Assembly: GCA_045837725.1 (NCBI GenBank)
Contig: JBEWZL010000041.1
Location: forward strand, 1-64,000
DNA length: 64,000 nucleotides
From: Vermamoeba vermiformis
Lineage: Eukaryota > Tubulinea > Echinamoebida
Direction: 5' to 3'
The notes beneath the pieces were generated by a model. The model saw only the letters and a program-made list of their open reading frames with translations. It was not told the origin of the DNA and did no database searches. This document shows positions 1-10,865 of this stretch, piece after piece (the stretch's first letter is position 1; every line of letters begins with the position of its first letter). A program made the position numbers and the translations under genes.

Positions 1-25
1 ACTGTGGGACAAAAACATTGTTTTT
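1..25 (+). repeat. Left terminal inverted repeat
   Basis: Matches the reverse complement of 1676-1700 at 20 of 25 positions. The window begins at or just inside its outer edge. Confidence 0.5.
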
Positions 26-1675
26 CGCACTTTAACTGCTGGAAAGCGGCAAAAACAGTGTTTGGTGAAAATTAAACAGTGTATTCACTAAAACTCGTAT
101 CAAAGCCATAGAAAGGTGCCACGTTTTGTATTTGAACGCCTCTAGGTGGTACAACATACAGCACCAAAGAAAACGAGCGTGTGTGTTCGTGGCACGTCGA
201 TCAGCCGAAGAATATTTTATCTGATCATTAATAGAAGCAAGGTTAGCACGAAAGCACCTGGATAATTATAATCGTTTATTTAAACATGTAAGCTAAATTA
301 TTTGATTTTATTGTTTTAATTAAAAAAAGGAACTCAAAACGAAGGAAAATTCGACTGTTTACCCGCGATAAATTACTAGTAATTCATTATCGTCATTATG
401 CTCAAATTTGTGTATAGAGTACCTCATTTGCCCTCACAAGTTACCTTAAAAAGGCGTGGACGTTCTAAATTTTGTATTTCGAGTACGTAAGTCGTATCAA
501 GAGCGGAGGCAATCATATATTAGTATAATATTGATATAACATTAATACTACTATTTTTGGCAGAAGCTGCAAGTCTTTCATTATCGCAGATCTGCGAGAA
601 GTGCGACAATCAATTAAGGAGAGAACTCTGAACTTTTTTGTGAACTTACACCACAAAACCACGTGCCTACGAACTTTAAAGTACGTAATTGCAATTTTAT
701 TTAAAATCCTTATAATGCGTATCGTGCACTATGTAGTACGTCGACGCTATGATTAGCTATTAAATCTATATCAATAGGATAGACTACAAAGGTGGCGTAC
801 AGCAGGCGCAGTCACTTCGATGCCAATCACCCGAGGTACGTACCTGTTACCGCAACGACGTTGCACTGACACGTATCACATGTCAGCTTGCATTTGGACT
901 GACTGGTGCTGTCAGCTAAGTCGTGCATCATGACACTGCCGCAAGATGACAATGCAGGTCTGGCTCCCTCTGACGACTTGCAGATTTGAACAGCTGGGAT
1001 AACTTCAAGTACGGTGAACACAAAGAGGCTCACGAGTATGATGGCTGTATCACTAGCAAGCTCTCTGCACACAGCTCATTCAAGGTCGTTGCTGCTATGC
1101 ACCTCTACTTGAAAATGGGCCGAAGAAGAGATCTACCACACAAAGACAAGTAAGAATGTCTTATTTCCATTCAAGATCAAGGAATAATTGATCTACCGTG
1201 TATTTTAAGGTTCTTGAAGAGGTACCTCGAGATCCCTAAGCTGGCTACTAACAGCGACTGCTGCGTCACGCAATAGAACGAGCACTACGGTTAGCTCAGC
1301 AACACCAGTTTATTCAGTAAGCAGATTCGAAATTCACCTGCTTACGTTCTAACACTTAAACTGCTAGTGAGAACTATGGAAGCCTCAATATTTAGCTCCG
1401 CACTGGTGACAGAACGATTTCTTGCTGAGGTCCGCACCACTCCCTTTGTTGCAGTTGAAGGGACCAACAATACACCATCTCACACTGCCGAAGGACGCAG
1501 CACAGTCTCGATCTCAGACGATGACTTTGTGTCACTCCGCTTGACTAAGGAGTAGTTTGGAACACTCAATGTACTAGCGAATTAATAAATACTTTCAAAT
1601 CAAGCGCACCGTAGATGTTTAGTATACAAAACGTTGTTTTTTTGCCAGCGAAACCGCGGCAGGAAACGCGTGGAA

Positions 1676-1700
1676 AAAAACAGCGTTTTGTTTCCACAGT
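1676..1700 (-). repeat. Right terminal inverted repeat
   Basis: Partner of the repeat at 1-25. It ends in CCACAGT, the reverse complement of the ACTGTGG at the left edge. Confidence 0.5.
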
Positions 1701-1792
1701 GTTCAAAGAGCTTTTATAACGGATCTTTAAGCGCTTGTCGAGGAGGAGCGCATAATTTGTAAAGAAATATATAACAATTTAATATGACTTAC

Positions 1793-2604
1793 TTGGTTTC
1801 GTTATCGCGGGCAAACGACTTTGAAAGGGAATACGCCGAAAGAGATAAAAGAACCGGATCTGCACCCCAATCGCGAAGAGCATAGCGAGCAATATTTGAT
1901 GAAGCACTAAAATGAATTAAATTACTGTTTATACTATATCTTATCATAATCACGAAACACATTCGCCACCAAAAAAAAAATGTCAGATGTCACTAGATCA
2001 TCCTATCGATTAACAAAAAAATCTGTTCGTGTATCTTATTATTGTTTCTATAAATTTATTATTGTATTAAATTTAGAATGTATACTGACCTGGATGAAGC
2101 ATAATACAAGTAAGTGTCATCCGCCACAACGCCAAACACTCCTTTCAAAGCTGAAGCTAATTTTGGGTTTGTTACGTGTTGTTGATTATTAAGAATATTT
2201 AATGTATCAAAATCATAAGCTGCTAGTTTCGGATTTGACGACTCTCCATCCGCAACAATTATTCTGGACCATACTGGGTCATAATAAGGCGCTGTCGGTG
2301 TAAATGTGCCTGTGTCAAATGCTTTAATTCTAACGCTGCCATTATCTCCCGCATTGAAGCCAGTTGAATTGAGCCAGTTTCTTGATGCAAGATCAAACAC
2401 GACAAATCCGCTCTTTGTTGTTAAAATTAACGTGTCGTCTTGTACGTAAGAGCTAGAAAATGCACCAATTTGTGAATACGTCGTAGAATCAAATATATAG
2501 GACCCTGCATAAGCTGAACTCGTCGTCAAAACTTGACCGATCGTTGGCAAGATCAACAAGCAAGGTATTAATATAAATACAAAATAGCTACTATTGAATA
2601 CCAT
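1793..2604 (-). CDS. Secreted or membrane-anchored protein, 5' part; 3' end unresolved
   Basis: Function not recognised. Exon 1 is 2604-2090 and exon 2 is 1906-1793, joined in phase across a GT-AG intron. I chose the ATG at 2604 because a hydrophobic stretch (SYFVFILIPCLLILPTIG) follows at once and looks like a signal peptide. The mature part is rich in Ser, Tyr, Asp and beta-prone segments with recurring motifs such as LILTTKSGFVVFD and YLYYASSRSVYI, suggesting blades of a beta-propeller. After exon 2 a good donor (GTAAGT) opens an intron that runs toward the inverted-repeat element at 1-1700, and I find no convincing final exon before it. The gene therefore continues beyond the window, is interrupted, or ends in a very short exon near 1730. 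Confidence 0.55.
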
Positions 2605-2760
2605 TGTGGTGCAGTCAAAGCTAATAAAATAAATGCTCGCTCTGCACAAAATCACTTGTGAACCAGTTTGTTCTAGAAAGTGCGGGCTGATTTTATTTTT
2701 GTTCGTGTTTTAACCAAGCCACTACACAACCATAATATGACATGAAAGTATATCGTGCGA

Positions 2761-4455
2761 ATGTGTAGCTCATTTTAATTTTTCTATTTTTTAGGTTTTC
2801 TTTGTCCGCTTTTAATGCAGATTTGTGGACGGAAGTACTAAAACATGTCGATGTCGCAAGCAGAACTCGTTTACGACAAATTAACAAACAATTTTATAAA
2901 TTTATATTTGGCTCTGGTGACGTAGAATGGCGAAACCGAGTCAGATCAATATTACCAGCAAACAATCAACCGCTTACACCCGAGAAGTTACAGCAACTGC
3001 ATCATTTTGAAAAATTTCAGAAGGAAGCCAATTTAAAACGAGTCTCCTACTTCGATCTAACCCAAAACTTTACGGATGTGTCCCCAGACGGTCTGGATGT
3101 GACAAATTTAAAATGGCATGGCGAAGCTAAGTGCCTGGTTTTCAGCACTGTCGCAGAGGATACAATACAACTCTCCTTGATAGACATTGAAGTCGGAAAT
3201 ATTGTGGCTCGAGATACGTTCGAAGATTTTCGTGCCTATTTAATAGACACTTCAAGTAAGTGTCGTTTTTTTGGCTATGTCGTAGTCCTTATTATTCTTT
3301 AAACTAGGAAAGGAGATTATTATCTGGTTTGGAAAGAAGATTATTGTTTGGAATAAACAAGGCGAAACAGTCTTCTGCATTAACCAAGGAAAATACAAGC
3401 CAATAGGATTTGTTTATAGTTTAGGTAAGAAAAATTGCCACAGATACACAAGCATATGTGCAGTTTAGGATCTAAATTGATTATTTTTAGGGTTTAACAA
3501 TACGTACATGAACATATTGCCTGACAGCATTGAATTATTTGGAGTAACAAAAGAAGAGGGATTTGTGCTAGTGAAGAGAATAATGACCAAATGTGACAAC
3601 AAACCTGTCGAACTGGCCAACAGAGATTCTGATTCTGACAATGATATGGAATATCATTTTGATTGTGTGGACCATTATCTTTACAACTGTTTTCAACTTT
3701 CTGCACAGCAGTAAGTATTATTTGCCAATCTTTGCATTTGACTGTTTTTTACTCTGACCCCAGTCACAGAATAAAGGTTCAAGAAATTAATTTACAAACA
3801 CATGGAATCAGAGAATTCGAGTTACACACAACTCGTGCATTATCCTGCACTCAAGTATTCAAAAAAGATGAACAGAAGTACCTTCTCTTATCAAAAGGTC
3901 AGGTAAACGTACAAAACCCTGTTTTCTAACAAATTGTCACAGGATTATTGTACAACATCACCACTCAACCGTCATTATGCTTTTCAATTGAAGTTGGCAT
4001 GTCTTTTGTATCTGAAGATTTTTGCTATTATGTAGAATGCATTCCTGCAGGTACAACTCAAACAAACAAAACTTAAATTAACTATTGTTGTAACAGAAAA
4101 AAGCAAGGATACAAGTGCCAAGGTTTACGACTTAACATCTGGTGAATTACTATCGCATATACCCTCTCTTGATCTACATGGAGTGAAGGGTCATTGTTGG
4201 CTTGGTTCAAGTCTATTTCTTCATAACAATGCACGGCTACAGGTAACCTAGCAAACTCAAGGGCTGTTTTCCAGTTCGTTAACATCTTTATTTGAGGATT
4301 ATCATGCACCATCTACGACCAATATATCAACACTGCACTCTGATACGAGACAAATGTGGTCTCAAATGTCCCATTATCCAGAGTCCAACATAATCAGCCT
4401 TTTGCAAGTCAACCACCGCAGAAAACCATGTGGAATTTTAACAATGTTTGTTTGA
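2761..4455 (+). CDS. F-box-like protein with propeller-like C-terminal part
   Basis: Predicted 440 aa. Exons: 2761-2764 (tentative), 2821-3255, 3308-3424, 3491-3710, 3764-3897, 3943-4050, 4097-4242, 4297-4455; all phases agree. The first residues (LWTEVLKHVDVASRTRLRQI) resemble an F-box helix pair that would bind Skp1. The remainder has short repeated hydrophobic strands (IIIWFGKKIIVWNKQG, AKVYDLTSGELLSHI) like a degenerate WD/Kelch propeller, the usual substrate-binding half of an F-box protein. The start is uncertain: no in-frame ATG exists in the long second exon, and a 4-nt first exon is the only solution I found; the alternative acceptor at 2794 leaves no ATG. The 3' exons are CpG-poor compared with later genes. 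Confidence 0.6.
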
Positions 4456-4624
4456 CAAAAAGTTGTTTGGGTCACTGTGATACACTGGTCTGCAACATGT
4501 GACATTGCTCAGAGTTTTGTCAAGGAAAGAACAAAATCAAAAAGAACAAAAAGAATTGACTGCAGAGAGGGTGGATTATGATTTATTCAAAGCTACTATT
4601 ACATGACTTGTGTAAGTTCTGGAA

Positions 4625-5617
4625 CTACATGAGTTTCCATTCTGTGTATGCAACTAAGAAATTCTTTTTCAGCGGTTGGGGATAGTTTTCTATGTTTTGC
4701 AACACAGCACTCTTGTTTATTCGTGAGTCATTTAATAATAGCATTATTACTGCTTGCTGGTCTGCTAAACATGCGTTGTATAGTGCTTTGCCACCATTGG
4801 GTTCCAATTGTAATGTGCTGTCATTTAACAACTCTTGTACATGAGCAGGATCTCGTGCTTCCCTGCAGGCATATTCAAGATCTGCCAATGTTTGCGGCAT
4901 TTTTTTAATCTCAAGCAATCTTTGTATGATATTTGGGAAATCTCCAACCAGTGGCAAATCCAATGATCGAGCAAGGGGAATAACACTTGGTTGTTCTAAC
5001 AATAAAGTAATTCCTTCCTCCCAGTCACCTTGCACTGCCATTTGTAGTGCACATTCCACTGGGTAGCATCTACTGAGCTCACTTCCATACTCAACAATTG
5101 GAGCTGTTAAATCTATTTGATGATGATTTATGAGTGTTTTTAATTTGTTCAGTTGTTGTTCTTTCAAGGTTATTCGAAGTGTTTGGTTAAAATTGGCTGC
5201 TGGATCTAACAAATTGCTTTCGAGTATAAATTGAAAAATGTTATCGCTTCCATATCCTGCTGCATATGATAATATGGAAAGTCTCTCCGTTATACCATCA
5301 AAACAATCTTCTTCAATGGTGAGGTTTGGGTTGAAATTGAGGAATATTTTAATAATTGATAAATAATCTTCTTGAATTGCGCACTCCATAGCTAGTATTA
5401 AATATTTCTCGGTAACGTTACTTCGTTTCAATATTGTGTCTACTATCGTTGGATTATTGGATCGTGTATAATTAACCAGGAGTTCGTCATTATTGGAATA
5501 ATTATTACATATAATAAAATTAATAGCACGCCAATTGTAATACTTGTTTACATTTAAAAATACTAGAGGAGAAAACGGAAGAATAGTTTCCATCACATCC
5601 GCCGGTAGAATAGACAT
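4625..5617 (-). CDS. F-box-like/ankyrin-like repeat protein
   Basis: Intronless 330-aa gene, convergent with the preceding one. The N-terminus (SILPADVMETILPFSPLVFL) looks like a short F-box-type helix. The rest is helix-turn-helix units with ankyrin-like spacing, e.g. YLILAMECAIQEDYLSIIKI, LSILSYAAGYGSDNIFQFI, ALQMAVQGDWEEGITLLLEQ and ALYNACLADQQAVIMLLLND. The match to the ankyrin consensus is loose, so related solenoid folds are possible. Likely a protein-binding adaptor, perhaps for a ubiquitin ligase, by analogy with the other F-box genes in the window. Lack of introns in an intron-rich region is noteworthy. Its start lies about 110 bp from the start of the first P0-like gene, so the two probably share a bidirectional promoter. 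Confidence 0.65.
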   Translation of the reverse strand: MSILPADVMETILPFSPLVFLNVNKYYNWRAINFIICNNYSNNDELLVNYTRSNNPTIVDTILKRSNVTEKYLILAMECAIQEDYLSIIKIFLNFNPNLTIEEDCFDGITERLSILSYAAGYGSDNIFQFILESNLLDPAANFNQTLRITLKEQQLNKLKTLINHHQIDLTAPIVEYGSELSRCYPVECALQMAVQGDWEEGITLLLEQPSVIPLARSLDLPLVGDFPNIIQRLLEIKKMPQTLADLEYACREARDPAHVQELLNDSTLQLEPNGGKALYNACLADQQAVIMLLLNDSRINKSAVLQNIENYPQPLKKNFLVAYTEWKLM

Positions 5618-5730
5618 TTGTTGCCGTGTTGCTCTGTTGCTATTTAGTTGAAGAATAAATTAATTTAATTTTCGGCTATTACCCGCTGCCGCTTTTTCTT
5701 CCGATTTTTGTGATCTTGAAACACAACAAA

Positions 5731-6677
5731 ATGGAGAGCAATAAACAAGCAGAATATGATCGCAAAGATCGAAAGCGGCTAAATTCAACGATAAACAAAG
5801 TCGACAAATTCATAGCAAGTCTTTCAACGATCTTGATTTTTCAGTGCAACAATGTGGGCTCATTTCAATTGCAACGAATACGAAAATTGTTAAGAGGAGA
5901 AGCTGAAATCGTGCGTGGCAAAGTCGTAAGTAAATTGAAACGCTCGATCTTGTGAAACCTTTAAGAAAAATTAAATGTAACTCTGTATTATTGAGTAATG
6001 CATATTCATACAGCCGAAATGTTAGTATTCTTATTATTCGTAATTTTAAAATTAATTAATAATTTTAGACTCACCTACGAACGGCAATTCAACACCAACT
6101 TGCAGCACATCCAGAACTTAAACCGTTACTTAAGCATATTAAAGGCGAAGTAGGCCTCGTATTTACTAATATGGATATATGGTACATTAAGGATAAGCTA
6201 GAAGCTGAAGCAGTCCAATGTGAAGCGAAGTTGCATTCTCGCGCACCAACAGACATTATCGTTCCAATGGGCGAAACGGATCTAAACCCAGGTCAAACTG
6301 GCTATTTTGCAGCACTAAATATACCAACTAAAATAATGAAGGGCAAGATATATTTTATTCGCGACAATCTCTTGTTCAAGAAAGGCGATCTGATCACTGG
6401 ATCCGCTTACAACCTACTATGCAATTTGAAATTCAAACCAATCACGAAACGAGTAACAGTATCACATGCATATATTAATGGCGTTATAATTGATGAAAAA
6501 ACGCTCAATGAAGTGCCACAACGGCTCGACAAGTCGCTACACGATGGCATCCACTACGTCGCATCGATTTCAGTCGCAATAGGCGCAGCGAATAGGTCAT
6601 CGATGATGTATATACTTCATAGTGGATTGATGAACGTTAAAGCCGTGTCGATTGCACTAACGGATCCGTCCACCTGA
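5731..6677 (+). CDS. Tail-less ribosomal stalk protein P0 (uL10) paralogue, copy 1
   Basis: 267 aa; exons 5731-5925 (exactly 65 codons) and 6069-6677. The order of P0 landmarks is preserved: NVGSFQLQRIRKLLRG (N-terminal rRNA-binding part), GEVGLVFTNMD, PTDIIVP, ALNIPTKIMKG, KKGDLI, and the P1/P2-binding helix region LDKSLHDGIHYVASISVAIG. In eukaryotes P0 anchors P1/P2 dimers on the 60S stalk that stimulates translational GTPases. Normal P0 is about 310-320 aa and ends in an Ala-rich hinge plus an acidic peptide ending GFGLFD; this copy stops soon after the helices (ALTDPST) with no room or exon for that tail. Better match to P0 than to the assembly factor Mrt4, because the central insertion domain and spine helices are P0-like. 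Confidence 0.85.
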
Positions 6678-6851
6678 TCCAAATAAATCCCGCGTTAATG
6701 ATCGAGTTAGAAAATGCATGATTTTACTCTAATTGATTAAAATATTTAATAGGTTCCAATTATGAGCCACGTGGCTGATTAGACAAAGTGTGATTCGCCC
6801 CTGGTCTCGAGAAAAAATCAGAAAAAAGGTTAGAATTTACGAATAATCACG

Positions 6852-7828
6852 ATGGAGAGCAACAAACAAGCAGAATATGATCGAAAAGATCGCGAGCGAT
6901 TGAAAAAAGCAATTGACAAAGTTGAAAAATTGATACAAAGTAATTCAACAATCCTTATTCTTCAATGTAGTTTAGTAAGCTCATTTCATCTCCAAAAAAT
7001 ACGAAAAATACTTAGAGGAGAAGCAGATATCGTTCGAGGCAAAGTCGTAAGTGACAGTTTTGTCGCGATCTAAATTAAAATTCAGATTCTGTTTTGAATT
7101 TAATGAAGCGTGGCTTTATTTAATTAATTAGAGATATAACTACGTTTTATTGTTCTTAAATATTCTCAGAAATTAATTAAATTTATTAGGCGCATTTACG
7201 AACGGCAATTCAACACCAACTTTCAGCACATCCAAAACTCAAACCGTTACTCCAATATATTCGAGGCGAAATAGGCCTATTATTCACTAATATGGACATA
7301 TTGTATATCAAGAAGAAGATAGAAAGTGAAATAACATTTACTGGAGCAAGATTTAATTCTCGTGCAACCAATGACATTATAATTCCTGAAGGGCTAACGA
7401 TTCTAAACGCAGGAGCCGATTACTCTTTTTCGATACTCAATATACCAACAAAGGTATTACGAGAAAAAATATATATTTGTAATGATTGTCTTCTCTACAA
7501 GAAAGGCGATCCGATAGACATGTACGGATTCAAACTTTTACGCGGTTTGATGATGAAACCGATCATTACACAAGTCAAAGTACTATACGCATATTACAAC
7601 GGACGTATAGACGATGAAAAAACCCTCAATGAAGCACAACAAAGGGTTGACAAGTCGTTACACGATGGCATCCAGAACGTTGCATCAATTTCAGTCGCAA
7701 TTGGCGCAGCGAATAAGTCATCAATGATGTATATACTTCATAGTGGATTAAGAAACGTACGAGCTGTGTCACTCGGAATGGAAGAGCCGCGTACCGAATT
7801 ATTTTCTAACCAATCCGTTGAAAAATAA
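6852..7828 (+). CDS. Tail-less ribosomal stalk protein P0 (uL10) paralogue, copy 2
   Basis: 277 aa; exons 6852-7046 (65 codons) and 7190-7828. The intron sits at exactly the same codon as in copies 1 and 3 (after RGKV), while intron sequence and length differ, so the array arose by duplication of an already intron-containing gene. Landmarks: VSSFHLQKIRKILRG, GEIGLLFTNMD, ILNIPTKVLR, YKKGDPID, VDKSLHDGIQNVASISVAIG. The C-terminus (MEEPRTELFSNQSVEK) is not the acidic stalk tail. Copy 2 shares its last helix (LRNVRAVSLGMEEPRTE) with copy 3 rather than copy 1, pointing to a later duplication or gene conversion between 2 and 3. Confidence 0.85.
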
Positions 7829-7976
7829 ATCTATAACCGCAAAATGCTCTTTCGATATTCAAAATAATCCTAATTTACCATTTACGCGCTTAAATTAGCA
7901 TCGTTTGTTGTGGCATGGAATTAGTTGAGAAAATAACTGCCTGAAAAAGATTTTACTTTTTTGACTCAATACCACA

Positions 7977-8920
7977 ATGGAGAACGATATCAACGCAGAA
8001 CTTGAACGAAAAGATAAAGAACGATTGGATGCAGCAATTAAGAAAATTGATAAATTGCTACCTAGTCTTTCAAATATTTTGATTATTCACTGCAGCGATA
8101 TTGGTTCATTTCAAATGCAAAAAATACGAAAATTATTAAGAGGAAAAGCTGAAATAGTGCGAGGCAAAGTCGTAAGTTTATAACGAATTCTGATCGAGCT
8201 CGAAATATTAAATTTTCTTTTAATTCGAAGACTTTTATCAAGCTCCTTTAAGCCCCTTACCCTATTAAATTTAATAATTTTATTTAAATATTTTAGTCAC
8301 ACCTACGAACGGCAATTCGACGCCACCTTTCAGCACATCCGGAACTTAAACCGTTACTCCAACACATTAAAGGCGAAATTGGCTTAGTATTTACTAATAT
8401 GGACGTATTCTATATTAAAAACAAGATCGAATCTGAAACAGTCGCCAGCGAAGCTAAACCAAAATCACATGCACCATGCGACATAATAATTCCTGGTGGA
8501 GAAACGGTTCTGGATCCGGCCAAGACAACATTTTTCCAAGCATTAGGCGTGAATACGAAGATTATGAAAGGCTTAATTTATATAACGAGCGATTACACGC
8601 TTTTCAAAAAGGGTGATCTGATCACTGCATCCGCTACTAAACTATTACAACTCTTGAATATGAAACCAATCACTAAACAAGTCAAAGTACTATACGCATA
8701 TGTTAATGGCACTATACTCGACGAAAAAATTCTTGGTGAAGCACAACAACAGCTCGACAAGTCGTTACACGATGGCATCCGAAACATTGCATCAATTTCA
8801 GTCGCAATAGGCGCAGCAAATAAGTCATCAATGATGTATATACTTCATAGTGGATTGAGAAACGTACGAGCTGTATCACTCGGAATGGAAGAGCCGCGTA
8901 CCGAAGAACTAAAACAATAA
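7977..8920 (+). CDS. Tail-less ribosomal stalk protein P0 (uL10) paralogue, copy 3
   Basis: 272 aa; exons 7977-8171 (65 codons) and 8297-8920. Its centre is closest to textbook P0: AKTTFFQALGVNTKIMKG parallels the conserved TSFFQALGI.TKI.RG segment. Other landmarks: IGSFQMQKIRKLLRG, GEIGLVFTNMD, KKGDLITASATKLL, LDKSLHDGIRNIASISVAIG. It ends MEEPRTEELKQ with no GFGLFD tail. All three copies lie head-to-tail 150-175 bp apart. A canonical tailed P0 must presumably exist elsewhere. These copies could make specialised stalks, compete for P1/P2, or act off the ribosome; the sequence does not say which. Confidence 0.85.
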
Positions 8921-9157
8921 TTGTTTCGTGCATCTGACTGTATTAAACTAACCATTATTCCTTTTATGTCATATGACTTAATTCCTCGCCAGAAATTTGG
9001 TCAGACTCCATAATGTCATTTCCTGCGGATTAGCAAACCCGAAGTACTCCGTACTTGCAAAAGAATGGAAGAAGCAGAGAATTGGAGTTTCATGTTAAAC
9101 GCCCTTTAAACCGATGAAAACATTGAACTGAAGGTAAACCAATGTTCAAAATTAATT

Positions 9158-10720
9158 TTATTTCTTTTCAAGTGCCATTTTTCTGCCGAGTTCGGTCAAC
9201 AAGCCTTCGTCGTCAAGAGCACCTAACTCGTGTAGCGTGTGAAGTTCAGATAGCAAGTTCGTCTCGTTAGGCGCATCAATGAAGTCAAAATCGAGGAAAT
9301 CGTTGACGCCTACAGCTTTCAAAATCAAAACTGCAAGAGTCAAGTTGACACGCTGGATCTCGAACACCGGAGATTCAACCAGTTCGTTCTGATACGCTGA
9401 GCCTGTATATAATCGATAACACTCGCCAGGTCCTTTACGACCAGCACGGCTGGCTCGCTGTATAGCCGTGGCCTTGCTGACGGGGGCAACGAGAAGTTCG
9501 TCTTTCTGAGTCAGCGAGTTGTAGACCTTGTGTTTGACGAAGCCTGAATCCACTACGTATGATATTCCGTCGATTAAAACTGATGACTCTGATGCACTGG
9601 CGGCAAGCACAACCTTTCTGGATCCATGCGGGGCTGGTTTGAATATATCGGGCTGCATTTCCAACGGCAGTAATGAGTGGATTGGCAAGATGGTGAGTTC
9701 GGGAATATTTTCTCCTAGAGCCTTTGCACGTTGCGCTAAACTCTGAGATGCTGTATCGACTTCTTTTTGATCAGCTAAGAAGACTAGAATATCACCTGGT
9801 GGCCGCGTCAAATGGATCTGAAGAACGGTGATCAATGACGCTTCAACCGGGTTCTCTTCTGGCTCTTTGGTATAAAATATATTTACAGGAAATGCTCTTC
9901 CAGGAATAGCGAACATTGGGCTCGAGTCGAAGTACTTTGAGAATTTTTCTGCTGCACCTGTCGTTGTGGATGTGATAATCAACTTCAAGTCTGTGCGCTT
10001 AGTACAAACTCGCTTCATCAGTCCGAACAATATATCCGTATTAATCGTACGCTCTTGTGCTTCATCAAGGATAACAACGCTGTACTGTTTGAGATCTGGA
10101 TCCACCAAAAATTCTCGGAGAAGCACTCTGTCAGTCACGTACTTGATCTTGGTTTGATCTGATGTGCAATCTTCTAATCGTATTGAATAGCCTACTTCTT
10201 CTCCAAGACGGCAGCCATATTCTTCGGCGACACGATTGGCTGATGACACCGCAGAGATACAACGAGGTTGCGTGCAAGCGATTTTGCCGAATGAAGTGTA
10301 GCCAGCCTCTGCCAAGTACTGTGTGAGCTGAGTGGTCTTGCCGGACCCAACTTCACCGAAAAGGATCAAGATCTGGTTCTCTTGAACGGCTTTGAGGAGG
10401 TCTTCTTTGAAGCGAAAGATTGGTAACGACTCCTGGTGTTCTTTAAATGATTTTTGTGGTGCTAATGGTTCTTCTTCTGGTTTTAAGATAGCTTTCAGAT
10501 GATTGACAAGTTGAAGAAGATTTTTTGAATATTGTTCTGAAAAATCGAATCCGTGCTCTACTAATGCTGTTTGGAACTGTTCTATCGCTGAATTTTGCTC
10601 AGCCAAATTAATAAGTAATTCTGCTTTGCTCTTGTCTCCAAAGCCCAACTGATTCTCCAGTTCTTCGAAGATCGCTGACACGAGAGACACCTGCCGAATC
10701 TTTTGGACTGTCTCCATCAT
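9158..10720 (-). CDS. Intronless, truncated DHX8/Prp22-like DEAH helicase paralogue
   Basis: 520 aa in one exon. Residues 1-80 match the N-terminal helical region of DHX8/Prp22 ([20 protein letters not shown]), and 100-520 match its two RecA domains. Prp22 releases spliced mRNA from the spliceosome. Motif I GSGKTT (125-130) is intact, but the DEAH box reads DEAQ (219-222), motif III SAT reads STT (251-253), the conserved TNIAETSLTI segment reads as [10 protein letters not shown], and motif VI QRAGRAGR reads QRASRAGR (421-428). The protein stops just after [10 protein letters not shown], so the winged-helix, ratchet and OB-fold parts are absent. No introns, missing C-terminus and drifted motifs suggest a retrocopy that kept an open frame. 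It may be inactive, regulatory or on its way to becoming a pseudogene. Confidence 0.85.
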   Translation of the reverse strand: MMETVQKIRQVSLVSAIFEELENQLGFGDKSKAELLINLAEQNSAIEQFQTALVEHGFDFSEQYSKNLLQLVNHLKAILKPEEEPLAPQKSFKEHQESLPIFRFKEDLLKAVQENQILILFGEVGSGKTTQLTQYLAEAGYTSFGKIACTQPRCISAVSSANRVAEEYGCRLGEEVGYSIRLEDCTSDQTKIKYVTDRVLLREFLVDPDLKQYSVVILDEAQERTINTDILFGLMKRVCTKRTDLKLIITSTTTGAAEKFSKYFDSSPMFAIPGRAFPVNIFYTKEPEENPVEASLITVLQIHLTRPPGDILVFLADQKEVDTASQSLAQRAKALGENIPELTILPIHSLLPLEMQPDIFKPAPHGSRKVVLAASASESSVLIDGISYVVDSGFVKHKVYNSLTQKDELLVAPVSKATAIQRASRAGRKGPGECYRLYTGSAYQNELVESPVFEIQRVNLTLAVLILKAVGVNDFLDFDFIDAPNETNLLSELHTLHELGALDDEGLLTELGRKMALEKK

Positions 10721-10865
10721 TAATTCATATAATAACTAATGTGGTGTTGATGGTAAGGATTTGAGCGCCATGAGCAAGCAGAATTCAGGAATTTATTTTA
10801 ACGTGTCGCCTGATTGTTCTGTGCGCATTCAAAAACAAATGTCAAAATAATTATTTGCGCTAGCT

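Larger units (their letters stand above)
1..1700. mobile_element. Decayed DNA-transposon-like element with terminal inverted repeats
   Basis: The first 25 bases and the reverse complement of 1676-1700 match at 20 of 25 positions. Both begin ACTGTGG and end TGTTTTT, with an AAAAC..TGTTTTT near-palindrome inside. Each end has a second, looser copy further in (about 46-62 on the left, 1628-1645 on the right), and AAACAGTGT recurs at 52-62 and 74-83. This layout fits the ends of a cut-and-paste DNA transposon. I recognise no transposase in between on either strand, so it would be non-autonomous or decayed. The left flank is outside the window, so a target-site duplication cannot be tested. An AATAAA-like signal lies near 1583. 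It could instead be an unrelated spacer with chance hairpins. Confidence 0.45.

Noticed and set aside
827-1072. Minus-strand 81-codon ORF with a hydrophobic start and many cysteines, inside the inverted-repeat element
   Set aside because: No recognisable domain, no splice partners and no neighbouring support; kept only as part of the element.
5731-8920. Reading the three genes as Mrt4 assembly-factor homologues because they lack the tail
   Set aside because: The central domain (FFQALG..TKI.KG) and the last helices follow P0, not Mrt4.
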